64,000 nucleotides of DNA, taken from contig QHUM01000041.1 of assembly GCA_003222135.1 (NCBI GenBank), positions 93,852 through 157,851 on the forward strand. Reading direction: 5' to 3'. The stretch's first letter is position 1; each line of letters opens with the position of its first letter. A program made the translations under genes and the position numbers. The notes under the pieces were generated by a model, which saw nothing but the letters and a program-made list of their open reading frames with translations, did not search any database and was not told the DNA's origin. Origin of the DNA: Gemmatimonadota bacterium. GTDB lineage: Bacteria; Gemmatimonadota; Gemmatimonadetes; Gemmatimonadales; GWC2-71-9. Of the stretch, positions 50,930 through 60,000 are shown piece after piece.

Positions 50930-52435
50930 TTACCGCGACGTCTTTCCTATTTCTACCACCACGGAATCGATCTGGGCGAGCATTTGTTGATAGGGAACGG
51001 CGTGCGTGTTCGCCTGGATGCTGAATGTGATCGTGCGCCCATTGGGACGCTCGATGAAGCCGGAGAGGCTGTTCACCCGGTCGATGCTCCCCGTCTTCGC
51101 GATCACCCGTCCCTCGACCGCGGTGCCGGCGAAGCGCTTCAGCAGGGAGCCCGGCTGCCCCGAATGCGGTAGCGCCGCCAGGAAGGGCGCGCGCCTGGGG
51201 TGGCGGTGCATGTAGGCGAGCAGCTGGGTGAACGCGTGCGGGGTCACGAGATTCCCGGCGGCGAGGCCCGAGCCGTCCTCGAGCGCGAACGCGGTCGAGT
51301 CGATTCCCACGGAGTCGATCAAAAAGCGGCGCTCGACGTCGAGCCCCGCGCTCCAGGAGCCCTCACCCTTGCGCTCGCGCCCCAGGATCTTGAGCAGCAT
51401 CTCGGCGAACCAGTTCTGGCTCGAGTTCAAGATCGGGAAGATGAGGTCGGCGAGCGGGCGCCCGCGGTACTCGGCGAGCGGCGCGCAACACCCGCGACCG
51501 GTGCGGTAGGTGAGCGAGTCGGTCGTGCCGGCCGTGCCGCCTTCCACCGAGACGCCTTTCTTCATCAAGGAGGCGGCGAGCGCGCGCGCCGCGTAGCGGT
51601 TGGGATCGGGGAGCGCGAAGCTCTCGATCCACGGCTTGCGGCCGAGCGCCACGGTCCCTTCGGCCCAGATGTCCCAGGTGCCCGGCGTGCGGAAGAAGTT
51701 GTCCCCGATGGTCGTGCTCGAGTCGGCGGGAACCGTGTGGGCGCGGTTCTCGAAGATGAACAGCCCGAGGTCGGGGGACCACGTGACCGTGGGCGGCTGG
51801 TCCACGGCGGCGCCGGGGGCGATGTGGAAGTCCACGCTGTTGTCGTGGAAGCCGAGCCCCGAGACCGGGGCCGCGTACCACCAGTTCAAGTCCCAGGCGT
51901 TCCACCCGGGATGGACCAGCACCGGCTCGAAATACGACCCGTCGCCCACGAGCTTCCCGGTGACGCGCTTGAGCCCGCGCGCGCGGATCGAGTCCGCGAT
52001 CGCGTCGACAGCGGTGAACGCGGAGTCGCACGCGCCCGGCGCGAGGCTGTCGACCGAAAAGCACCGCTCCGACCAGGTCGGGTCCCCGCGCCCGTACAAC
52101 ACGAGATCGCCGTGCAGCACGCCGTTGTCGACGCGGCCGTTCGCGTACACGCTGGTCGTGACCCGATAGTCGGCCGGCAGCAGCACCGTCGCCGCCGCGC
52201 TGACGACCAGCTTGGTGTTGCTTGCCGGGACGTAGAACCGGTCGGCGTTGCGCGCGAACAGGACCTTGCCGTCGTCGACGACGTACACGCCCCAGTTCGC
52301 ACGATTGAACGGCGGCTGGTCGAGCAGCGTCGTGAGCCGCCGCTCGAGCGACCCGCGGAGCGGCGCGGTCCGAGGCTTCGACTGCGCGGCCAGGGCCGAG
52401 CTAATCGTAAGCGATGCGAGGATCAGCTTTCGCAT
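50930..52435 (-). CDS. dacB: D-alanyl-D-alanine carboxypeptidase/endopeptidase (PBP4, S13)
   Basis: A 501-residue periplasmic penicillin-binding protein with signal MRKLILASLTISSALAAQ. Catalytic motifs SxxK (ASNTK, about residue 71), SxN (SSQNWF) and KTG (AKTGSI) are in order. It trims or cleaves peptidoglycan cross-links. Its start overlaps the permease gene end by 35 bases, which places a murein hydrolase and a peptide transporter in one transcript. Confidence 0.93.
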   Translation of the reverse strand: MRKLILASLTISSALAAQSKPRTAPLRGSLERRLTTLLDQPPFNRANWGVYVVDDGKVLFARNADRFYVPASNTKLVVSAAATVLLPADYRVTTSVYANGRVDNGVLHGDLVLYGRGDPTWSERCFSVDSLAPGACDSAFTAVDAIADSIRARGLKRVTGKLVGDGSYFEPVLVHPGWNAWDLNWWYAAPVSGLGFHDNSVDFHIAPGAAVDQPPTVTWSPDLGLFIFENRAHTVPADSSTTIGDNFFRTPGTWDIWAEGTVALGRKPWIESFALPDPNRYAARALAASLMKKGVSVEGGTAGTTDSLTYRTGRGCCAPLAEYRGRPLADLIFPILNSSQNWFAEMLLKILGRERKGEGSWSAGLDVERRFLIDSVGIDSTAFALEDGSGLAAGNLVTPHAFTQLLAYMHRHPRRAPFLAALPHSGQPGSLLKRFAGTAVEGRVIAKTGSIDRVNSLSGFIERPNGRTITFSIQANTHAVPYQQMLAQIDSVVVEIGKTSR

Positions 52436-53321
52436 AGAGCAGATCGGTGACGAGGTTCACGACGACGAAGACGACCGACATGAAGAGGATGCTCCCCTGG
52501 ATCGCGGGGAGGTCTCGCTTGTCGATCGCGGTGAGCACGTAACGTCCCAGCCCCGGCCAGCCGAAGATCGTCTCGGTGAGGACGCTGCCGGTGAGATAGT
52601 TGCCGGTGTCGAGCCCCAGCACGGTGATCACCGGCACCAGGGCGGTGCGGAAGCCGTGCCGCAGAACGACCGTGCGCTCCGGCAACCCCTTGGCCCGGGC
52701 GGTGCGGATGAAATCGCTCGACAGGACCTCGAGCATCGCCGCGCGGGTCATGCGCGCGAGGAACGCGATCGAGCGCATGCCGAGCGTGAGCGCGGGCAGC
52801 ACCAGAGCGGCGAGCCCGCCTGACCCCGAGGGCGGGAGCCAGCCGAGCGCCAGCGCGAAGACGAGAATCAGCAGCAGGCCCACCCAGTACACCGGAAACG
52901 AGACGCCGACGTAGGAGATCAGCATCCCGATCCGGTCGACCAGTCCTCCCGACCGGACCGCCGACACCACACCGAGCGAGATCCCCGAGACGGCGGCCAG
53001 CGTCATGGCGGCGAGCGCGAGCTCGGCCGTCCGGGGAAAGCGCTCCCGCAGGTCCTGGGCGATGGGCCGCTGGGTGATGTACGAGCGGCCCAGATCGCCG
53101 CGCACCGCCGCCCACACGTAGCGCATGAACTGGGCGGGGAGGGGATCGTCGAGACGCAGCTCCGCGCGCAGTCGCGCGATCGTGGCCGAATCGGCCCGCT
53201 CCCCCACCATCGCCGTGACGGGGTCTCCCGGCGCGACGTTGAGCAGCAGGAATGCCACGACCAGCACGCCCAGCAGCGTGGGCACGGTCAGCAGCAGGCG
53301 GCGTGCGACGAGCGGGATCAC
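52401..53321 (-). CDS. Peptide ABC transporter permease, DppB-like
   Basis: A 306-residue permease with six hydrophobic segments. The N-terminus (RRLLLTVPTLLGVLVVAF) and the EAA-like loop region SDFIRTARAKGLPERTVVLR, then TGSVLTETIFGWPGLGRY, are typical of DppB. GTG start overlaps the binding-protein stop (GTGA). No DppC, DppD or DppF gene follows, so the transporter is incomplete here. Confidence 0.92.
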   Translation of the reverse strand: MIPLVARRLLLTVPTLLGVLVVAFLLLNVAPGDPVTAMVGERADSATIARLRAELRLDDPLPAQFMRYVWAAVRGDLGRSYITQRPIAQDLRERFPRTAELALAAMTLAAVSGISLGVVSAVRSGGLVDRIGMLISYVGVSFPVYWVGLLLILVFALALGWLPPSGSGGLAALVLPALTLGMRSIAFLARMTRAAMLEVLSSDFIRTARAKGLPERTVVLRHGFRTALVPVITVLGLDTGNYLTGSVLTETIFGWPGLGRYVLTAIDKRDLPAIQGSILFMSVVFVVVNLVTDLLYAKADPRIAYD

Positions 53322-54931
53322 GGCGCGCGCCGCGCTCCCGTCCAGTGCTGCCCGTTGAAGATCACGGGCACGTCCCACCCGGTGACGTCCGGGCGCTTCG
53401 CCCACAGATCCGTGGGGAACCAGAGGTACAGCCAGGGAGCGGCGCGGTACACCCGGCCGTCGATCTCTCGGTACAGCGCGGTGCGCGCTCCGTCATCGGT
53501 GGTGCGGCGGGCGCGCAGGATCAGCGAGTCGGTGACGGGGTCGGCGTAGAAGGCATAGTTCCCCCCGGGGCCGAAGCTCCCCGAGTAGAACAGGGGATAA
53601 AGAAAATTGTCGCCGTCGGGGTAGTCGGCCCACCAGTCGAGCACCACCATGTCGGTTTCACCCTTGCGGGCCGCCTCGCGCTGGCTCGACGCATCACGCT
53701 CCACCAGCTCGACCTTGATGCCGACCGGCTCGAGCTGGGCCTGCACCGCTTGGGCGACCCGAGCCAGCTCGACATTGCTGGTATTGCGCCACAGCTGCAG
53801 TGCGATCCCGCTGCCGTAGCCCGCGGCGGCGAGCAGCCGCCTGGCCGCGGCGGGGTCGTAATGGTAGCCCGCGCGCGCCGTGTCGCTCCCGGCCAGGCCG
53901 GGCGGGATCGCGCCCCGGGCGAGGATGCCACGCCCGCCGTACACGGTAGCGAGCACCTCGGGCACGTTCACGGCGTAGTTGATCGCCTGCCGCACCCGGG
54001 GGTTCTGCAGGGGTCCGCGGCGGTTGTTGAGCGCCACGTAGACCACGCGCAGGGCGGGCTTTTCGAGCAGCAGATCGGGGTGTTGCTGGCGCCAGCGCGT
54101 CGTCTCGCCGAACGGCACTTCCATGACGCTGAGCCGCCCCGCCTCGAACTCGGCCGCCCGCGTCAATGGCTCCGGGATGATCCGAACCGTGAGGGTGTCG
54201 GCCGCCGGCGCGCCACCCCAATAGTCCGGGTTGCGCGCAAACACGAGGTAGTCGTCGTGCTGCCAGGCGACGAAGCGCCAGGGACCCGTACCGACCGGGC
54301 GCTGACCGAGGTCCGCCTGTGGGGACAAAGGCGCCGGTACAAGAGCGGCCACCGGCATCGCCAGGAATTTGGGAAAGATGGCGAGGGGCTCGGCCAGATC
54401 GAACGCGACGGCCGAATCGCCCAGCAGCTGGATGCCCGGCACGTCGCTCGCCCGGCCGGAAGCGTACGCTGCGGCGCCGACGATCGGGTACAGCGGCCAC
54501 GCGCGGCCGCCGCGGGTGCCCGGGGCGAGCACGCGCAGCAAGCTCTGCCGCACTGCGGTCGGCGTCAGGGGCGTGCCGTCATGGAACCTGACGCCCGCAC
54601 GCAGGTGGAATACGTACCGGAGACCGGTCCCCGCAGCTCCCCCAGCCCCCCCGGTCCCCCCGCGGGAGACGGTCCAGCGGTCAGCCAATGCGGGGAGCAA
54701 TTTGCCGTCGGGGTCGAATTGCGTGAGCCCGTCGTAGGCGAGGGCCACCATCTCGCCGGTCGGGACATCGGTGGACAGCGCCGGGTCGAGTGAGCGCGGA
54801 TCGTACGTCTCGTAGTAGACGAGGGACGATTGGTGCGAGCCGGACTGCCGGGCGCTCCCCGCGTTCCCCCCGCCACTGCAAGCGGCGGACACGACAAGAC
54901 AGGCGAGGGTGGTCACTCGGAGCGCGCGCAT
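53318..54931 (-). CDS. Peptide ABC transporter substrate-binding lipoprotein
   Basis: A 537-residue family 5 binding protein. Signal and lipobox are LACLVVSAAC (Cys19). Conserved segments include ETYDPRSLDPALSTDVPTG, VRFHDGTPLT and GTGPWRFVAWQ. A Gly-rich stretch near residue 92 (GGTGGAGGAAG) lies in C-rich DNA. It would deliver oligopeptides, perhaps wall peptides given dacB downstream. A good promoter is at 54976-55004. Confidence 0.93.
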   Translation of the reverse strand: MRALRVTTLACLVVSAACSGGGNAGSARQSGSHQSSLVYYETYDPRSLDPALSTDVPTGEMVALAYDGLTQFDPDGKLLPALADRWTVSRGGTGGAGGAAGTGLRYVFHLRAGVRFHDGTPLTPTAVRQSLLRVLAPGTRGGRAWPLYPIVGAAAYASGRASDVPGIQLLGDSAVAFDLAEPLAIFPKFLAMPVAALVPAPLSPQADLGQRPVGTGPWRFVAWQHDDYLVFARNPDYWGGAPAADTLTVRIIPEPLTRAAEFEAGRLSVMEVPFGETTRWRQQHPDLLLEKPALRVVYVALNNRRGPLQNPRVRQAINYAVNVPEVLATVYGGRGILARGAIPPGLAGSDTARAGYHYDPAAARRLLAAAGYGSGIALQLWRNTSNVELARVAQAVQAQLEPVGIKVELVERDASSQREAARKGETDMVVLDWWADYPDGDNFLYPLFYSGSFGPGGNYAFYADPVTDSLILRARRTTDDGARTALYREIDGRVYRAAPWLYLWFPTDLWAKRPDVTGWDVPVIFNGQHWTGARRAP

Positions 54932-54951
54932 GCAGTCAGGTGTCGAAAAGG

Positions 54952-54980
54952 TTGACAGTGTGGCGGGAGGTAGCCAACAT
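54952..54980 (+). promoter_or_regulatory. Possible promoter of the BamA/TamB operon
   Basis: A perfect -35 TTGACA (54952-54957) with CAACAT 17 bases later (54975-54980). The -10 is weak. It overlaps the facing promoter, so the two directions may compete. If it is used, translation must begin at TTG 55005 rather than GTG 54960. Confidence 0.35.
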
Positions 54981-57095
54981 AGGGGAGCGGCCCGACCGCG
55001 TCAATTGCGTGCCTTCCTTCCTATCCTGTTCGTCGCCGCGTGCGCGGCGGCTCCCCTCGCGGCGCAGCAAGAGCGGGTGGTGCGCGGCCTTTCCTTCGAG
55101 GGCAATCACGCCATCGACGACTACACGCTGAGATCGGCGATCGCCACGTCGAGCTCCAGTGTGTTCGCGAGCCTGTGGTTGCTGCGCTGGATGGGGCTGG
55201 GCGAGAAGCGCTACTTCAACGAGCTGGAGTTCCGTCGCGACGTCGTGCGGCTGTTGTTGCTGTACCGGCAGAGCGGCTACATGAACGCCGTCGTGGACAC
55301 GGTGGTGCGCCGGGAGGGCGGAGACGTGCACGTCCTGTTCCGCATCTACGAGGGCGAGCCGGTCCGCCTCACCAGGCTCAATCTGGTAGGCCTCGACTCG
55401 ATCCTCGACATCGCGGCGCTCAAACGCAGCCTTCCGCTCCAGGAAGGCGCCCCGTTCAACCGGATGCTGTTCCAGGCATCCGCCGACACCATCGCGGACC
55501 GGCTGCGGAACCTCGGGTTTCCGTACGCGGAGGTCCTGCGGAACTACGATGTGGATGCCGCGGCGCTGAAGGCGGAGGCGACGCTCGAAGCCGTGCCCGG
55601 GTCCCGGGCGTGGATCGGACAGGTGCTCATCACCGGCCTGGAACAAGTAGACACGGGGACGGTGCGGAAGATGCTCTCGGTGCATCCGCACGACCTGTTT
55701 CGGCAGGACCGGTTGTACCAGAGCCAGCGCGATCTGTACGGCATGGGGGTGTTCCGCTCCGTGAACGTGGTGCTCGCCGACTCCGTGCCCCGCCCCGGGG
55801 ACTCGACGGTTACGGTGGTCGTGCGGGTGGCGGAGGGCCCGCGCCATCGGGTGCGTTTCGGCGTCGGGTACGGCAGCCTCGATTGCATCCGGGTGCAGAG
55901 CGGCTGGACGGCCTATGACTTCTTGGGCGGCGCCCGCGCGCTCGACCTCACGGCACGGGTGTCCAAGCTGGGTGTCGGCTCGCCCACCGACGCCGGACTG
56001 CGCCGCAACGTGTGCCATTTCCTGCACGACGACGTGACGTCCGACACGATCAACTACAACGTGGGCCTGACGCTGCGGCAACCGGCATTCTTCTCGCCCC
56101 GCCACACCGCGAGCCTCGGGGTGTTCGCCGAGCGGCGCTCGGAGTTCAAGGCGTACACGCGGCAGGCGGTGGGCGGGAACGCCGTCGTGACGCTGAACGC
56201 CCGGCGCAACGTCCCGGTGACGCTGGGCTACGGGATTTCGGTGGGGCGCACCACGGCCGACCCCGCGGTGTACTGCAGCGTGTTCCGGGTGTGCGACGAA
56301 ACCGATCGCGGGCTGCTGGCGCGCTCCCGCCGCTTCGGCGCGGTTACGGTGTCGGGAGTCCGGGACCGCGTGAACTCGGTGCTCGACCCGTCGGCGGGGA
56401 ACCTTATCACGGCGTCGCTGATGCATGCGTCGCGGCTCGTCGGCTCGGACACGCTGTACGAGTTCAATCGAGGTCAGTTCGAGCTGTCGTACTATTACCC
56501 GCTCGGCCGCCGTGGCGTGCTGGCGTGGCGCGCGCTCGCGGGGACGATCGTGTCGGCGCGACAGATCGCCCTGGCGGGCCAGAGCGTACATTTCATTCCG
56601 CCCGACCAGCGCTTCTACGGCGGCGGCCCGAATTCGGTCCGCGGCTACGCCCGCAATGAGCTCGGCCCGCGGGTGTATGTCACCGACGACACCACGGGAG
56701 GCGTGTACCGCAACGTGCGCGCGTCGCCGATCGGGGGAAACTCCATCGTGGTTATGAATGCCGAACTGCGGTTGGCCACGCCGCTGTTTCCGGATCGAAT
56801 GCGGCTCGCCCTGTTCGTCGATGCCGGCCAGGTGTGGGAGCGCGGCGGGGACCCGGGCACGGTGACGGGCGTACGGGTGACGCCCGGGATGGGGTTGCGC
56901 CTCGCCACTCCGCTCGGGCCGGTGCGGCTCGACGCCGCCTACAACGGGTATCCCGCGGAGCCCGGGCCGCTCTACTTCCAGGACAACACCACCCAGAGCC
57001 TGACGCTCGTGCCCAACGTCGTGTATCAGCCGGGGCTCGCGGCGGGGTTCTGGCGGCGCGTGATCGTGCAGTTCGCCGTAGGGCAGGCGTTCTGA
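54960..57095 (+). CDS. BamA/TamA-family outer-membrane protein
   Basis: About 711 residues. After a signal peptide (RAFLPILFVAACAAAPLAAQQ) come POTRA domains (VVRGLSFEGNHAIDDYTLRS; LTRLNLVGLDSI; IGQVLITGLEQVDTGTVRKM) and a C-terminal 16-strand-type barrel with the RGYARNELGPR lid-lock motif (VRGY) and a final aromatic residue (QAF). GTG 54960 has AAAAGG 8 bases upstream; TTG 55005 would also give a fine signal peptide. Next to TamB, so a TamA role is likely. Confidence 0.85.
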   Translation: MAGGSQHRGAARPRQLRAFLPILFVAACAAAPLAAQQERVVRGLSFEGNHAIDDYTLRSAIATSSSSVFASLWLLRWMGLGEKRYFNELEFRRDVVRLLLLYRQSGYMNAVVDTVVRREGGDVHVLFRIYEGEPVRLTRLNLVGLDSILDIAALKRSLPLQEGAPFNRMLFQASADTIADRLRNLGFPYAEVLRNYDVDAAALKAEATLEAVPGSRAWIGQVLITGLEQVDTGTVRKMLSVHPHDLFRQDRLYQSQRDLYGMGVFRSVNVVLADSVPRPGDSTVTVVVRVAEGPRHRVRFGVGYGSLDCIRVQSGWTAYDFLGGARALDLTARVSKLGVGSPTDAGLRRNVCHFLHDDVTSDTINYNVGLTLRQPAFFSPRHTASLGVFAERRSEFKAYTRQAVGGNAVVTLNARRNVPVTLGYGISVGRTTADPAVYCSVFRVCDETDRGLLARSRRFGAVTVSGVRDRVNSVLDPSAGNLITASLMHASRLVGSDTLYEFNRGQFELSYYYPLGRRGVLAWRALAGTIVSARQIALAGQSVHFIPPDQRFYGGGPNSVRGYARNELGPRVYVTDDTTGGVYRNVRASPIGGNSIVVMNAELRLATPLFPDRMRLALFVDAGQVWERGGDPGTVTGVRVTPGMGLRLATPLGPVRLDAAYNGYPAEPGPLYFQDNTTQSLTLVPNVVYQPGLAAGFWRRVIVQFAVGQAF
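54976..55004 (-). promoter_or_regulatory. Sigma-70-type promoter of the peptide-binding protein operon
   Basis: On the minus strand TTGACG (54999-55004), a 17-base spacer, then TATGTT (54976-54981). Transcription would start near 54969, 38 bases before the ATG at 54931. Confidence 0.55.
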
Positions 57096-60000
57096 TGGTC
57101 CGCCGCTCGCTCGGCGTCGCGCTCTGGATGATCGTCGGGTTGCTCGCCTGTTTCCTGGGCGCGCTGTCCGCGCTCGTCGGCACGGGCGCCGGACGGGCGC
57201 TGCTGGCGCGGGTGACGGAGAGCGCGCTGGCGCGCGTGTTCACCGGGTCGATCGAGGTGGCCGACGTCCACGGGTCGCTCCTCACCGGCGTCACCCTCAC
57301 GGGGGTACGCTTGTTCGACGCCGATACGACGCTCGTCGCCTGGCTGCCGCGGGCTGACCTGGCGTACAACCCGTTCGATTTCGCGGCCGGCCGGGTGGTG
57401 CTGTTCGAGTTCGCCCTGCGACAGCCCGTGATCAACATCGTGCAGCATCGCAGCGGCCGGCTCAATATCGAAGAGCTGTTGCGGCTGGGTGGCCCCGACA
57501 CAGGCTCCACCTCCTCGCACCGCGGGCCGGCGACGCTAATCCTGTTCCGGAACGTGCAGATCGAAGACGGCACCGTCACATTGCGGCTGCAGGCGCAGCG
57601 TGCCGAGCCGGGCGATTCGGCGCTCGAGATTCAGGGGAGCGGGCCGAATGGCCGGACGCGGGTCCGGCGGTTCGAGCACCTGGACGCCCGGCTCGCGGCC
57701 CTCCGGGTGTCGTCGCCAGTGGAGCGGGGCGTCGGGATCGATATCACTCGCCTCGCGTTCGAGAGCAGCGATCCCGCGCTGCGGCTGGTGGATGCCGCCG
57801 GCCGGCTGCGGGTGATCGGGGACTCGCTCGAGCTCGATCTGCCTCGGGTGCGGCTCCCCGGGTCCGCGCTGCGGGCGGCGCACGGGCGCGTGTCGTGGCC
57901 GCGGGGCCCGCTGCTGTTCGATCTCTCCCTGCACGCCGACTCGGCGACGCTGGGCGATTTCCATTTCATCGACCGGCGGTTCGCGACCGGCGCCGTGCTG
58001 GCGGGCGGCGTGCGGCTCAAGTCCCACGGCCAACGCGTCCTGGAGGTTGGACTCGACCCGCTGCGGCTCACCCACGGCGGCGGCACCGTGACCGGCCGCC
58101 TCACGGCGCTGTCCGCCAGCGACTCGGGGCTCGTGGCGCTACGGGACGCGGACCTGGACGCACAAGACTTCGACCTCGAGTTCGCCCGCCCTTTCCTTGA
58201 TACGCTGCCGTTCGCGGGCCGACTGAGCGGTCACACGGTGGCCACCGGCCCGGTCTCGGGTCTGACCCTCGACATCGACTGGGTGTTTCGCGATTCGCTC
58301 GTGCCGGGTCAGCCCGCCACGCGGATCCGGGGACGCGGCGACGTGGGCTTGGGTGGGAGCGGCGGTTTGCGGTTCCAGCCGTTCACGGTCGAGGCGGCGG
58401 CCGTCGACTGGGGGACCGTCGGGCGGCTCGTCCCGGCCGCTGCCCTGCACGGAGCGTTGTACGCCGCTGGCACCCTGAGCGGGCCGTTGAAAAACGCACA
58501 GTTCACCGGCACGCTTGAGCACCGGGACGGCGCGCGAGCGCCCAGCCGGCTCAGCGGCACGGTCCGTCTCGACGGCCGCAGCGACACGCTCGGTGTGTAC
58601 GCGGACGTGACGGCCGACTCGCTGTCGTTCGACGGGCTCAAGGGAAGCTTCCCGAGGCTGCCGTTCTCCGGCGCGGTCGCGGGAACCGTCAAGTTGAACG
58701 GGCCGCTCCCGGAGCTCGAGACCCACGCGGCGCTCCACTCGGCGGGCGGCGCCGTCCAGGGCGATGGTGTGCTGCGGCTCGCCGGCGGGGGAGGGGACGC
58801 ACCGGACTGGGGCGCCCGCGACTTCACGCTGCGCGCCCGCGACCTGGACCTCGCGAGCTGGCTCGAGCGGGCGCCCGCATCGTTGCTGACGTTCACCGTG
58901 CACGGCGATGTCGCGGTGGACTCAGGGCTTCCGCCGGTCGGGGCACTGCGCCTCCGGGTCGAACCGTCCCTGTTCGCCGGGACGCCGCTCGATTCGGGGC
59001 TCGCGGCGGTCCGATTGGCCGACCGCCACCTGTACGTCGACTCACTGCGTCTCGTGCAGCCCGGTTTGATCACCACGGGTGGGGGTACCCTTGGCTGGGC
59101 TCGCGGGGACCGCGGCACGCTGGCACTCGATTTCGACGCCGACAGCCTGAACTCGCTCGATTCGCTGCTGAGTTGGATCACGGGCAGCGACGTCACGCCG
59201 AGCGGCGATCCCGGCGATCCGGAGCACCGGGGTGTCCGGCCGCTCGCGGGTGCGGCCCGGGTGCTGGTCAGCCTGGAGGGGTCGCTCGACTCGCTGGGCC
59301 TCGACGTTCGGGCGAGCGTCGAGCGGCTGCAATGGCGGGGCTGGGCGGTGCCCCGGGAGGGGCGCGCCCGGCTCGTCTATCGGCCCGGGCCGGTGCCGGC
59401 GTTCGAGCTCGACGCGACGCTCGATTCGGTGGCGCACGGCGCCCTGGGGTTCGGGGCCGCCGGCGCGGCGGCACGGGGCACGCGCGACTCGCTCGCCTGG
59501 TTCGCCCGGTCCCGTGTCGGCGAGGGAGGGGCGTTCCTGGCCGGCGGGCGCTTCGCGCGGAGCGGCGGCGTCACGGCGGTAGGCGTCGATTCCCTCGCGC
59601 TGCAGCTTCCCGGCGACGTGTGGGTGCTCGAGCGGCCGACCGAGCTGACCGTGACCGATTCTGCCGCGCGCGTGAGCGGCCTCGCGCTGCAGAGCGTCTA
59701 CGGGGCGGGAAAGCTCACATTCGCCGGCGATCTCCCGACGCGCGGCCGCGCCGACGCCCATCTCCAGATCGAGTCGTTCCCACTCGTCGGCGTGTACGCA
59801 TTGCTCGAGCGCGACACGGCGGGCGTCGGCGGCGTGATCACCGCGGCGGCGGCCCTGACCGGGACGCGGGCCGAGCCCGTCTCCACCGGCACGTTCTCGC
59901 TCACCAACGGGTCGTTCGGGGAGTTCCACGCGCCGTTCGCGGACGGCACGTTCGACTACCGCGCGCGCCGGCTCGACGCGGCCCTCAACCTGTGGCGCGC

